Below are positions 1 to 5,805 of a stretch of 6,155 nt of DNA, in pieces. Under the pieces are notes generated by a model that worked only from the letters and a program-made list of their open reading frames with translations, ran no database searches and was not told where the DNA came from. The stretch is taken from positions 1 through 6,155 of the forward strand of contig CAZLDS010000122.1 in assembly GCA_964558395.1 (NCBI GenBank). The letters are read 5' to 3'. Within the stretch, counting starts at the first letter, position 1. Each line of letters opens with the position of its first letter. The translations under genes were made by a program, and so were the position numbers. Source of the stretch: CSP1-5 sp964558395 (GTDB lineage: Bacteria; Methylomirabilota; Methylomirabilia; Methylomirabilales; CSP1-5).

Positions 1-10
1 CCCTTCATAA

Positions 11-59
11 ACGGACTCAAAATCTGTTGGGCCTTCGCGCCCGTGCGGGTTCGACCCCC
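11..59 (+). tRNA. tRNA-Leu(CAA)-like 3' half, partial and degenerate
   Basis: The sequence folds as the anticodon arm, long variable arm and most of the T arm of a leucine tRNA. The anticodon stem is 11-15/23-27 (five pairs, one G-T) around loop 16-22, with anticodon CAA at 18-20. The class II variable stem is 29-32/39-42. The T-loop core TTCGA is at 50-54, with three T-stem pairs (47-49/57-59). The D-arm side is not tRNA-like: bases 1-10 have no GG and no D-stem. The outer T-stem pair 46/60 is C-T, and the candidate acceptor strand 62-68 is not followed by CCA. It is therefore probably not a working gene but a fragment, such as a scar of an element that integrated at a tRNA. The upstream half cannot be checked because the window begins here. 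Confidence 0.42.
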
Positions 60-182
60 TTTCCAGTTACGACTTCCTCGGCTTCCGCTGCGCCAGGACC
101 GGTAACCCCCCTGCTTCTTTTCCCTTTACTCCACCCTCCGGATGACCACGTGGAACCGGGGGTGCTCCAGCCCCCCTCAGGC
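60..182. other. Intergenic stretch with a pyrimidine-rich tract
   Basis: I see no supportable gene. Both strands have short open frames, but neither has a credible ribosome binding site or a recognisable protein. The clearest feature is a tract at about 106-139 with only three purines in 34 bases on the + strand. A short G-run followed by a C-run at 158-175 could pair, but the match breaks after about five pairs. Confidence 0.4.
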
Positions 183-210
183 TTGACAATTAGGCCTGTT
201 TTCCTGTAGT
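183..210 (+). promoter_or_regulatory. Candidate sigma70 promoter for a small RNA
   Basis: A perfect -35 box TTGACA (183-188) is followed after 16 nt by TGTAGT (205-210), which matches the -10 consensus at four of six positions. The predicted start of transcription is near 216-218, exactly where a stem begins that is followed by a strong terminator. That agreement in position is the main support. The box pair alone would be weak evidence. Confidence 0.4.
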
Positions 211-215
211 TACTC

Positions 216-314
216 GACCCCTGGGACCACAACCTCGAATGTGCAGTAAACGACGGGACGCCCTGGGGTCACCACGAAAACGAAAAGCCCGGGCTTGCCG
301 GGCTTTTCGTTTTT
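216..314 (+). ncRNA. Candidate small RNA of about 100 nt
   Basis: Promoter-like boxes at 183-210 would start a transcript near 216. It would begin with an imperfect stem 216-225/261-270 (nine pairs with one T-T mismatch, enclosing 35 nt) and end in the intrinsic terminator at 277-314. There is no plausible open reading frame and no ribosome binding site inside. I do not recognise a known RNA family: it lacks the hallmarks of 4.5S, 6S, tmRNA or RNase P RNA that I could look for. The alternative is that the terminator ends a transcript entering from upstream and the promoter match is chance. Confidence 0.33.
277..314 (+). terminator. Strong Rho-independent terminator
   Basis: The stem 280-292/298-310 is 13 perfect pairs around the five-base loop 293-297. 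It extends by three further A-T pairs (277-279/311-313). The core is GC-rich and the 3' side ends in a T-run (310-314). The matching A-run on the 5' side means it could also work on the minus strand, but no convergent minus-strand gene is seen. It isolates the antiporter operon from whatever is transcribed upstream. Confidence 0.88.
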
Positions 315-339
315 AGAGCTTGGAACAATGGATCAATAA

Positions 340-373
340 ACATGAGACATGTGACAATGCGGCCTCCTGTCTC
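340..373. repeat. Small dyads upstream of the antiporter promoter
   Basis: Two overlapping inverted repeats are visible: ACATG/CATGT at 340-344/348-352 (spacer 3), and GAGACA/TGTCTC at 344-349/368-373 (spacer 18). They lie 20-50 nt upstream of the candidate -35 box, where an activator or repressor could bind. Both are short enough to occur by chance. Confidence 0.15.
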
Positions 374-392
374 GACCTAAACGGATAACTGT

Positions 393-421
393 TTGACGCG
401 TCCAGGGGGGTTTGCCACAAT
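393..421 (+). promoter_or_regulatory. Candidate sigma70 promoter of the antiporter operon
   Basis: The -35 box TTGACG (393-398, five of six consensus) and the -10 box CACAAT (416-421, four of six) are separated by the optimal 17 nt. Transcription would start near 428 and give a leader of about 80 nt before the ATG at 508. The upstream in-frame TTG at 412 would lie inside the -10 region, which argues against it as a translation start. Confidence 0.45.
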
Positions 422-507
422 GGGCCCAACGTCGGGCGTCTATCGATCAACGCCTCGGACTTCCAAGGCAGAGAGCATCTTCGTGGCGAGGGTGCGGATC
501 TAGGGGG

Positions 508-2517
508 ATGGAAGAGTTCGCATTTCTCAAAGACTTAGTGCTGGTGTTCGGCGTATCCACGCTCGTGGTCTACCTCTTTCACCGCCTGAGGCAACCGACC
601 ATCATTGGGTTCCTCGCGACGGGTGTGCTGATGGGACCCTACGGGTTGAGTCTCATCGCCGAAAAGCACCAGGTGGAGATGCTCGCGGAGATCGGCGTTG
701 TTCTTCTGTTGTTTACCATCGGTCTGGAGTTCTCAATCTCCAAGCTGAACACGATGCGGCAACTCGTTTTGGGAGGTGGAACCCTTCAGATGTTGGGTAC
801 CATTCTGCTTATCGGAGGAGGAGCGTGGGTACTCGGCCTGCCACCGGCGCAGGCGGTCTTTTTTGGATTTCTCCTCGCCCTATCGAGCACCGCTATCGTA
901 CTCAAGATCTTGATGGACCGGGGGGAGATCGATTCTCCCCAGGGCCGATTCGCCGTCGGCATTCTCCTCTTCCAGGATATATGTGTCGTGCCCCTCATGC
1001 TTGTCACGCCCCTCTTGAGCGGAAAGCAGGCGGCCGGCCCGGTCGCCATCCTCTTGGTCCTGGGTAAGGTCGTCTTGACCGTGACCCTGATCTTTTTCCT
1101 CTCTCGCCTTCTCGTGCCGCGCCTCCTCTTTGAAGTGGTAAAGATCAGGAGTCCTGAAGTGTTTATCATCTCGATCATCCTGATCTGTCTCGGAACCGCC
1201 TGGGCAACCTCGCAGATCGGTCTTTCTCTCGCCCTGGGGGCCTTCCTCGCGGGGATGGTCATCGCTGAGTCAGAGTATAGCCATCAGGTTCTGGCGAACA
1301 TCCTTCCTCTTCGGGACAGCTTTATCAGTCTCTTTTTCATCTCGGTGGGGATGTTGATGAATGTGCGCACGCTCCTGAACCACCCTCTCGAGGTGGCTGG
1401 AACGCTTACGGCGATTCTCGCCGGGAAGACAGTAGTAGTGATCGGGTGTGTCCTGGCGCTTGGGTATCCGCTGCGGGTGGCAGCCCTGGTCGGGTGCTCG
1501 TTGGCGCAAGTTGGCGAATTCTCCTTTGTGCTCTCTAAGGTGGGCTGGGAGTGGGGCCTGATTACCCCGCAGTTGAACCAATACTTCCTCTCCGCCTCGG
1601 TCGTGAGCCTCCTCCTCACGCCTTTCCTGATTCAGATCAGCCCAAAGCTCGCAGCCGGGATCGACCGATTTCACCGGTTGGAGCGTTGGTTTCCAGGGCG
1701 CAGGTTCGAGAAACTCGAACCGGAGCGGGTAGAACTTCGCGACCACGTGATTATCGTAGGGTACGGCCCAGGCGGCCGGAATCTTGCCAAGGTCCTCAAG
1801 GCCACTGGGATTCCCTATTGCATCCTCGAACTCAACGGTGAAACGGTCAGACAGATGCGGCGACTCGGGGAGCCCATCTACTACGGGGACGTTGCCAGTC
1901 CAGAGATCCTCAAACATCTGGTGATCCACCACGCCCGAGCCCTGGTGGTGGCAATTTCTGATCCCGCGTCGATCCGTCGGTCGGTCCGGGTGGCCCGGGA
2001 CCTCAACCCCCGTCTCTATATCCTGGCCCGGACTCGGTACATGGCCGAGATCGACGAGCTGTACCGTGTAGGTGCCGATGAGGTAATCTCGGAAGAGTTC
2101 GAGACCTCCATCGAGCTATTCGCTCGCCTCTTGCGTCGTTACCATATCCCCCGGCCGGTCGTCGGGGAACAGATCGAGAATATACGGCAAGAAAGGTACG
2201 AAATGTTGCGCCATCTTGAGGGGCCTCGGCTCGCCCCGGTGGAGTTGACCCGGATTTTTGCCCAGGTCGAGATGGAGACCTATCTCGTTCCAGAGGAAAG
2301 CCCCAACACGGGAAAGACTCTTGCGGATCTCCACATCCGACGTCGGACAGGGGCCTCAGTGGTGGCGGTGATTCAAGACGGAAAGATCACAGCCAATCCC
2401 GGCCCCGACCAACAAATCGCTGCGGGACAGGTTCTGGTCCTGGTGGGAAAATCGGAACAGGTCGAAAGGGCCCTTGCCCTCTTCGTCCAGAGCGACGCAA
2501 GCAAACAAGGCACATAA
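508..2517 (+). CDS. KefB-type (CPA2) cation:proton antiporter with RCK_N and RCK_C domains
   Basis: This 669-residue inner-membrane protein is predicted to exchange K+ (possibly Na+) for H+. Residues about 5-380 form the hydrophobic antiporter domain with a dozen or so membrane helices. The family motif FQD is at 155-157 in GILLFQDICVVP, and a well-conserved helix is at 268-283. Residues about 412-530 are an RCK_N (TrkA-N) Rossmann domain, with dinucleotide motif GYGPGG (418-423) and an acidic residue, E441, at the end of the second strand. Residues about 580-662 are an RCK_C (TrkA-C) ligand domain, which E. coli KefC lacks. The loop after AESEYSH reads QVLANILPLRD and lacks the HALESD-type motif of glutathione-gated KefB/KefC. 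No kefF/kefG-like partner is nearby, so adenine-nucleotide or RCK_C ligand gating is more likely (inference). ATG 508 is chosen because the protein then begins with a typical family N-terminus; its G-rich Shine-Dalgarno is poorly spaced. Family call is sure, substrate is not. Confidence 0.93.
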   Translation: MEEFAFLKDLVLVFGVSTLVVYLFHRLRQPTIIGFLATGVLMGPYGLSLIAEKHQVEMLAEIGVVLLLFTIGLEFSISKLNTMRQLVLGGGTLQMLGTILLIGGGAWVLGLPPAQAVFFGFLLALSSTAIVLKILMDRGEIDSPQGRFAVGILLFQDICVVPLMLVTPLLSGKQAAGPVAILLVLGKVVLTVTLIFFLSRLLVPRLLFEVVKIRSPEVFIISIILICLGTAWATSQIGLSLALGAFLAGMVIAESEYSHQVLANILPLRDSFISLFFISVGMLMNVRTLLNHPLEVAGTLTAILAGKTVVVIGCVLALGYPLRVAALVGCSLAQVGEFSFVLSKVGWEWGLITPQLNQYFLSASVVSLLLTPFLIQISPKLAAGIDRFHRLERWFPGRRFEKLEPERVELRDHVIIVGYGPGGRNLAKVLKATGIPYCILELNGETVRQMRRLGEPIYYGDVASPEILKHLVIHHARALVVAISDPASIRRSVRVARDLNPRLYILARTRYMAEIDELYRVGADEVISEEFETSIELFARLLRRYHIPRPVVGEQIENIRQERYEMLRHLEGPRLAPVELTRIFAQVEMETYLVPEESPNTGKTLADLHIRRRTGASVVAVIQDGKITANPGPDQQIAAGQVLVLVGKSEQVERALALFVQSDASKQGT

Positions 2518-2527
2518 TCTCATCAAC

Positions 2528-2532
2528 GGAGG
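2528..2532 (+). promoter_or_regulatory. Ribosome binding site that decides the mgtE start
   Basis: GGAGG lies 10 nt before ATG 2543. The only closer in-frame candidate is a GTG at 2534, one base away and too near. The ATG at 2474, inside the antiporter gene, has no such site. Confidence 0.6.
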
Positions 2533-2542
2533 CGTGAAGCGT

Positions 2543-3853
2543 ATGCCAACGCGAACACCGTTGTTACCGCTTGTCCAGAAATTCTTTGAGACCGATGCCG
2601 TCACAGCGGCCCACAGCCTAGAGACGATGGAAGAAGCAGAAGCCCTCTCCGTCTTAATGGCTCTTCCCCCTCCCCTCTCTGCACAGGCCTTCCGGTACCT
2701 GCCGGTGAGGCAGGCTGGCGCTCTCCTTAGGGAGGTTCCACCTGACCTTTTCAAGCAGATTGTCGAGCGCCTTGATACGCAGCAGGGCGCGGCCATCCTC
2801 CTGAATGTGCCTGACCAGACCCGTCAGAGCTTTATAGACCATCTGACGGAGAAGAAGAGACGCGAGATTCAGGAGCTGCTGACCTATCCAGAGAATAGCG
2901 CCGGGCGCCTCATGACAACGGAATTCCTCGCGTTCCATACCGAAGTCAGGGTGAAAGAGGCGATCCAAAAAATCCGCTCACTCGCACACCGAAAAGCCCT
3001 GGTGTCCTATGCGTATGTCGTGGATATGGATAATCGTTTGGTTGGCGTCATCAACATGCGCGACCTGATGCTTGCCTCACCCGATGCGACTCTCGAATCG
3101 ATCATGCGGACGGATGTTTTTACGGTAAATTGCTTTCTCGATCGCGAGGAAGTTGCCAATGAGCTGGGGAATCGGCGGTTTTTCGCGGCGCCTGTCGTCG
3201 ATCACGAGCATCGGCTGCTCGGAGTCGTGAAGGCGGACCAGCTGCTTGAGCACGTCAAGGCTGAAGTGGTTGAAGACATCCAGAAGATGTTCGGCGTTAG
3301 CGGTGATGAACGAGCATTTTCGCCTATGGGATTTTCCCTTCGGAAGCGCTTGCCGTGGCTGTATGTTAATCTGGCGACGGCTTTTCTAGCCGCTTCGGTC
3401 GTCGGCTTGTTTGAAAGCATCATCGCAAAGATCACGGTACTCGCCGTGTTTCTCCCTGTTGTGGCAGGACAGGGAGGAAACGCCGGCGCACAGTCACTCG
3501 CAGTTGTCATGCGAGGGCTCATCATGCGCGAGATACCACCGCAAAAAGTCCGGACATTGGTGGGAAAGGAGACGTTAATCGGAGCTGTCAACGGATTACT
3601 CATTGGCGTGGTTACAGCAGCAATCGCCTGGATGTGGAACGGGAATCCCTTCCTGGGAGTTGTGATTGGATTGGGAATGATTGTAAATTTGGTGGCGGCC
3701 GGCTTTTCGGGAGCTGCGATTCCAATTACGATGAAAGCGCTCGGCTTAGATTTCGCGCAGTCGTCGAGTATCATTTTGACGACCGTCACTGATGTCGTGG
3801 GCTTTTTCGCCTTCCTCGGCTTTGCCGTGGTATTCCAGAGCTACTTGTTGTAA
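2543..3853 (+). CDS. mgtE: Magnesium channel MgtE
   Basis: This 436-residue protein has the full MgtE layout (the family is usually about 450). Residues about 15-125 are the helical MgtE_N domain, ending in the characteristic YPENSAGRLM (115-124). Two CBS domains (about 124-182 and 187-245) follow, then a connecting helix (about 236-256), then five predicted membrane helices (about 270-436). The signature AGQGGNAGAQSL is at 308-319, and the pore-helix Asp in TVTDVVGFF is D417, which I equate with the Mg2+-binding Asp of the Thermus protein. MgtE channels form dimers in the inner membrane and close when Mg2+ fills the cytoplasmic N/CBS domains. The start is 25 nt after the antiporter stop, so the two genes are probably co-transcribed. 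There is no room for a magnesium riboswitch in that gap. Nothing is truncated. Only the extreme start is open to doubt. Confidence 0.97.
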   Translation: MPTRTPLLPLVQKFFETDAVTAAHSLETMEEAEALSVLMALPPPLSAQAFRYLPVRQAGALLREVPPDLFKQIVERLDTQQGAAILLNVPDQTRQSFIDHLTEKKRREIQELLTYPENSAGRLMTTEFLAFHTEVRVKEAIQKIRSLAHRKALVSYAYVVDMDNRLVGVINMRDLMLASPDATLESIMRTDVFTVNCFLDREEVANELGNRRFFAAPVVDHEHRLLGVVKADQLLEHVKAEVVEDIQKMFGVSGDERAFSPMGFSLRKRLPWLYVNLATAFLAASVVGLFESIIAKITVLAVFLPVVAGQGGNAGAQSLAVVMRGLIMREIPPQKVRTLVGKETLIGAVNGLLIGVVTAAIAWMWNGNPFLGVVIGLGMIVNLVAAGFSGAAIPITMKALGLDFAQSSSIILTTVTDVVGFFAFLGFAVVFQSYLL

Positions 3854-3943
3854 CTGTGCCCAGTGAATGGCATTTTTGCCGATGCACATGGGAGCTAACA
3901 CGAACGGACGCCTTCCAGCTACATAGTTATTGCATTCGTGAGA

Positions 3944-3960
3944 TTCTGCTTATGGCAGAA
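3944..3960 (+). repeat. Inverted repeat ahead of the RCK_C gene
   Basis: TTCTGC (3944-3949) and GCAGAA (3955-3960) form a perfect 6-bp dyad with a five-base spacer. It ends 13 nt before the ribosome binding site of the next gene, inside the 133-nt gap after mgtE. It could be an operator or an mRNA hairpin. It has no T-run, so it is not a terminator. A weak promoter-like pair, TTGCAT (3930-3935) and TATGGC (3951-3956) with a 15-nt spacer, overlaps it. Confidence 0.25.
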
Positions 3961-3973
3961 AGCTCAGAGTGCC

Positions 3974-3979
3974 AAGGAG
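3974..3979 (+). promoter_or_regulatory. Ribosome binding site that decides the RCK_C protein start
   Basis: AAGGAG lies seven bases before ATG 3987, ideal spacing. The in-frame GTG at 3969 lies upstream of this site and the TTG at 3984 is only four bases from it, so ATG 3987 is the best start. Confidence 0.75.
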
Positions 3980-3986
3980 TACGTTG

Positions 3987-4733
3987 ATGAACGTGTTGTT
4001 GTTACTCGTGACGATTGTTGTATCGATGATCGTGGTGAGAATCGGTGCGATTGCGCTTCAATTGACAGGGATTGAATGGTCTTTGGCCAAATTTCAGGCC
4101 CTTTCCTGTTTTACATCCACCGGTTTTACTACGAAGGAGTCTGAACTGATTACGACAAACCCTCAGAGACGGCGAATCGCGTCGATACTTATGGTCTTAG
4201 GCAATGCCGGTATTGTCACGATGATTGCCGCCTTCGCAAATTCCCTTAACCCGAATGTCATTGTCCTTTCCTTTCCCCTTCCGTTTGTTCGAAAGGTTGT
4301 TTCTCCAAATTTCTTGCCGTGGTTGAATTTAGCTATCGTTGGTATTTCTTTGTATGCGATATATAAGATTTTCACCAATACAAGAATTGCACACTTGATA
4401 ACGGACACTTTGCGATCCCAGATTGTAAAGCGAGACATTGTTAAACCGGTATCCTTTGAAGAACTTGTGGTGGCAACGGGCGGCTATGGTGTGTCGCAGG
4501 TTGAAATTAGTGAAAAGAGCCCGATCCTTGACAAGACCCTCCAAGAGTCGGGGTTAAGAAAGGCAGACGTTTTGGTCTTGGTTGTTGAAAGAAATGGAGT
4601 GCCTATTCCGAATCCTCCTGCGGATATCGAGATCCATTTGGGGGATGTGTTGACATGTTTTGGCAGATTGGAGAGGATCAGGGGAGATGTGTACGGCGTT
4701 ACTGAGCAAGGTTTGACAAGTCCCGCTGTGTAA
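3987..4733 (+). CDS. Small membrane protein with one Trk-like pore unit and a C-terminal RCK_C (TrkA-C) domain
   Basis: The protein has 248 residues. Residues 2-26 form a first membrane helix. Residues 34-48 (FQALSCFTSTGFTT and flanks) resemble the pore loop of TrkH/KtrB potassium transporters, and 61-86, containing LMVLGNAGI, resembles the helix that follows such a loop. A third helix spans about 109-129. Residues about 170-235 are an RCK_C domain, with the usual ESGLRKADVLVLVVERNG strand-turn and a late GDVLTCFG. There is no RCK_N domain. I know this only as a widespread family annotated by its TrkA-C domain, with no function I can cite. A ligand-gated cation channel or a regulator of the neighbouring transporters are both possible (inference). 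It sits 133 nt after mgtE and 34 nt before corA. The gene is AT-rich compared with its neighbours (about 39% GC at 4261-4440), which may mean separate ancestry. The domain call is firm, the function is open. Confidence 0.85.
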   Translation: MNVLLLLVTIVVSMIVVRIGAIALQLTGIEWSLAKFQALSCFTSTGFTTKESELITTNPQRRRIASILMVLGNAGIVTMIAAFANSLNPNVIVLSFPLPFVRKVVSPNFLPWLNLAIVGISLYAIYKIFTNTRIAHLITDTLRSQIVKRDIVKPVSFEELVVATGGYGVSQVEISEKSPILDKTLQESGLRKADVLVLVVERNGVPIPNPPADIEIHLGDVLTCFGRLERIRGDVYGVTEQGLTSPAV

Positions 4734-4754
4734 AGAAGGGTCACGTGTACATGC

Positions 4755-4760
4755 GGAGAG
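4755..4760 (+). promoter_or_regulatory. Ribosome binding site of corA
   Basis: GGAGAG lies seven bases before ATG 4768 and supports that start over the in-frame ATG at 4777. It falls in the 34-nt gap after the RCK_C gene, which fits translation from a shared transcript. Confidence 0.65.
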
Positions 4761-4767
4761 CACACTA

Positions 4768-5805
4768 ATGTTTTCAATGGTACGGTGTCAGCCGGATGGA
4801 AGGCTTGAGGAGACGCAGGACCTTTCCTCTCTTGGTCCCTGGCTCGCGAGAGTCGAAAGCAGGCTCTGGGTAGACATGACGAGTCCGAATGTCGAAGAGA
4901 TGGAGGAGCTGGGCCGCCAGTTCGGCTTTCACCCCCTGACGATCGAGGACTGCCTGCAGGGCGGCCAGCGTTCGAAGATTGAAGACTATGACGGCTACCT
5001 ATTCCTTGTCCTTCACGCCCTGCCCCGGGAGCTCGAGGACCACTGTATTGTTGAGGAACTGTCCGAGGTCTACGTATACGTGACATCCCAAGCCCTCGTG
5101 ACCATCCATCGGCAGGATACGGATACGCTGACAAAGCTTCGGGACCGAATCGGAAAAGAACCCTCTCTTCTGACCCAACCTCCAGGGTTTCTGCTCCACT
5201 TCCTGGCGGACGACGTGGTGGATGAGTTCTTTCCGTTCCTGGATCGCGTCGAAGAGGAGATCGATGAACTCGAGGGTCAGGTTCTGACCTCCGCCGATCC
5301 CGCTCTCTTGCATCGCCTCTTTACCCTCAAGAAGACCCTCATCCATCTTCGCAAATCGGTCAGTCCGCTCCGAGAGGTCTTCAACGGCCTCAGCCGCCGC
5401 GATTACCCGCTCCTTGACGCAAAGAGTGCCCTCTACTTCCGTGATGTCTATGACCACCTGATGCGGAGTACAGAAGTTATAGACACCTGTCGGGACCTTG
5501 TCGCCACAACGGTCGAGGCGTACCTTTCGGCGTCGTCCAACCGCATGAACGACATCATGCGGCAGCTTGCGATCATCGCCACCATCTTTCTTCCGTTGGG
5601 CGTGATTACCGGATTTTTCGGCATGAACTTCGAGACAATCCCCTGGAAGAATCCAGTGCTCCTTCTCGTTGCACTTGGTGCGATGATCGCCGTGCCTGTC
5701 TTGATGCTCCGCTGGTTTGCCCGATGGGGATGGCTCAAGAGAGAGCCGATCCTCTTTGACAGCGATACAGCGAAGAAGCCTCCACGCCAGAAGGGTTTGG
5801 GCTGA
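4768..5805 (+). CDS. corA: CorA-family divalent metal ion channel
   Basis: The 345 residues match the usual CorA length. Residues about 1-265 form the soluble cytoplasmic funnel: an alpha/beta domain (about 30-130, including HPLTIEDCL at 55-63) followed by long charged helices (about 145-265). Two membrane helices (about 266-286 and 296-317) follow, then a basic tail. The defining Gly-Met-Asn motif is at 285-287 in FFGMNFE, at the end of the first membrane helix. CorA proteins are pentameric inner-membrane channels that admit Mg2+ and often Co2+ or Ni2+. The loop after GMN is short and reads FETIPWKNP instead of the MPEL-type loop of classical CorA, so the ion preference is less certain than the family. 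It probably shares a transcript with the RCK_C gene. Beside mgtE it gives this cluster two unrelated Mg2+ channels. No obvious terminator follows. Confidence 0.95.
   Translation: MFSMVRCQPDGRLEETQDLSSLGPWLARVESRLWVDMTSPNVEEMEELGRQFGFHPLTIEDCLQGGQRSKIEDYDGYLFLVLHALPRELEDHCIVEELSEVYVYVTSQALVTIHRQDTDTLTKLRDRIGKEPSLLTQPPGFLLHFLADDVVDEFFPFLDRVEEEIDELEGQVLTSADPALLHRLFTLKKTLIHLRKSVSPLREVFNGLSRRDYPLLDAKSALYFRDVYDHLMRSTEVIDTCRDLVATTVEAYLSASSNRMNDIMRQLAIIATIFLPLGVITGFFGMNFETIPWKNPVLLLVALGAMIAVPVLMLRWFARWGWLKREPILFDSDTAKKPPRQKGLG

Noticed and set aside
17..232. Overlapping short open frames on both strands in the first 232 bases
   Set aside because: Composition is dominated by C/T tracts, they run across the tRNA-like fragment and the candidate promoter, and no ribosome binding site or family resemblance is seen.
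412..507. Longer antiporter starting at TTG 412
   Set aside because: The extra 32 residues are not membrane-like, the TTG lies inside the candidate -10 region, and the protein from ATG 508 begins like a normal family member.
1270..1932. Open frame of 220 codons on the minus strand opposite the antiporter
   Set aside because: It is antisense to well-conserved antiporter sequence and has no domain or ribosome binding site of its own.
2474..2542. mgtE start at ATG 2474 inside the antiporter gene
   Set aside because: The 23 extra residues read through antiporter codons and the intergenic bases, and a GGAGG site serves ATG 2543.
2518..2542. Magnesium riboswitch ahead of mgtE
   Set aside because: The 25-nt gap is far too short for an M-box or similar element.
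3869..3880. GGCA-TTTT-TGCC hairpin just after mgtE as a terminator
   Set aside because: The stem has only four pairs and no T-run follows it.
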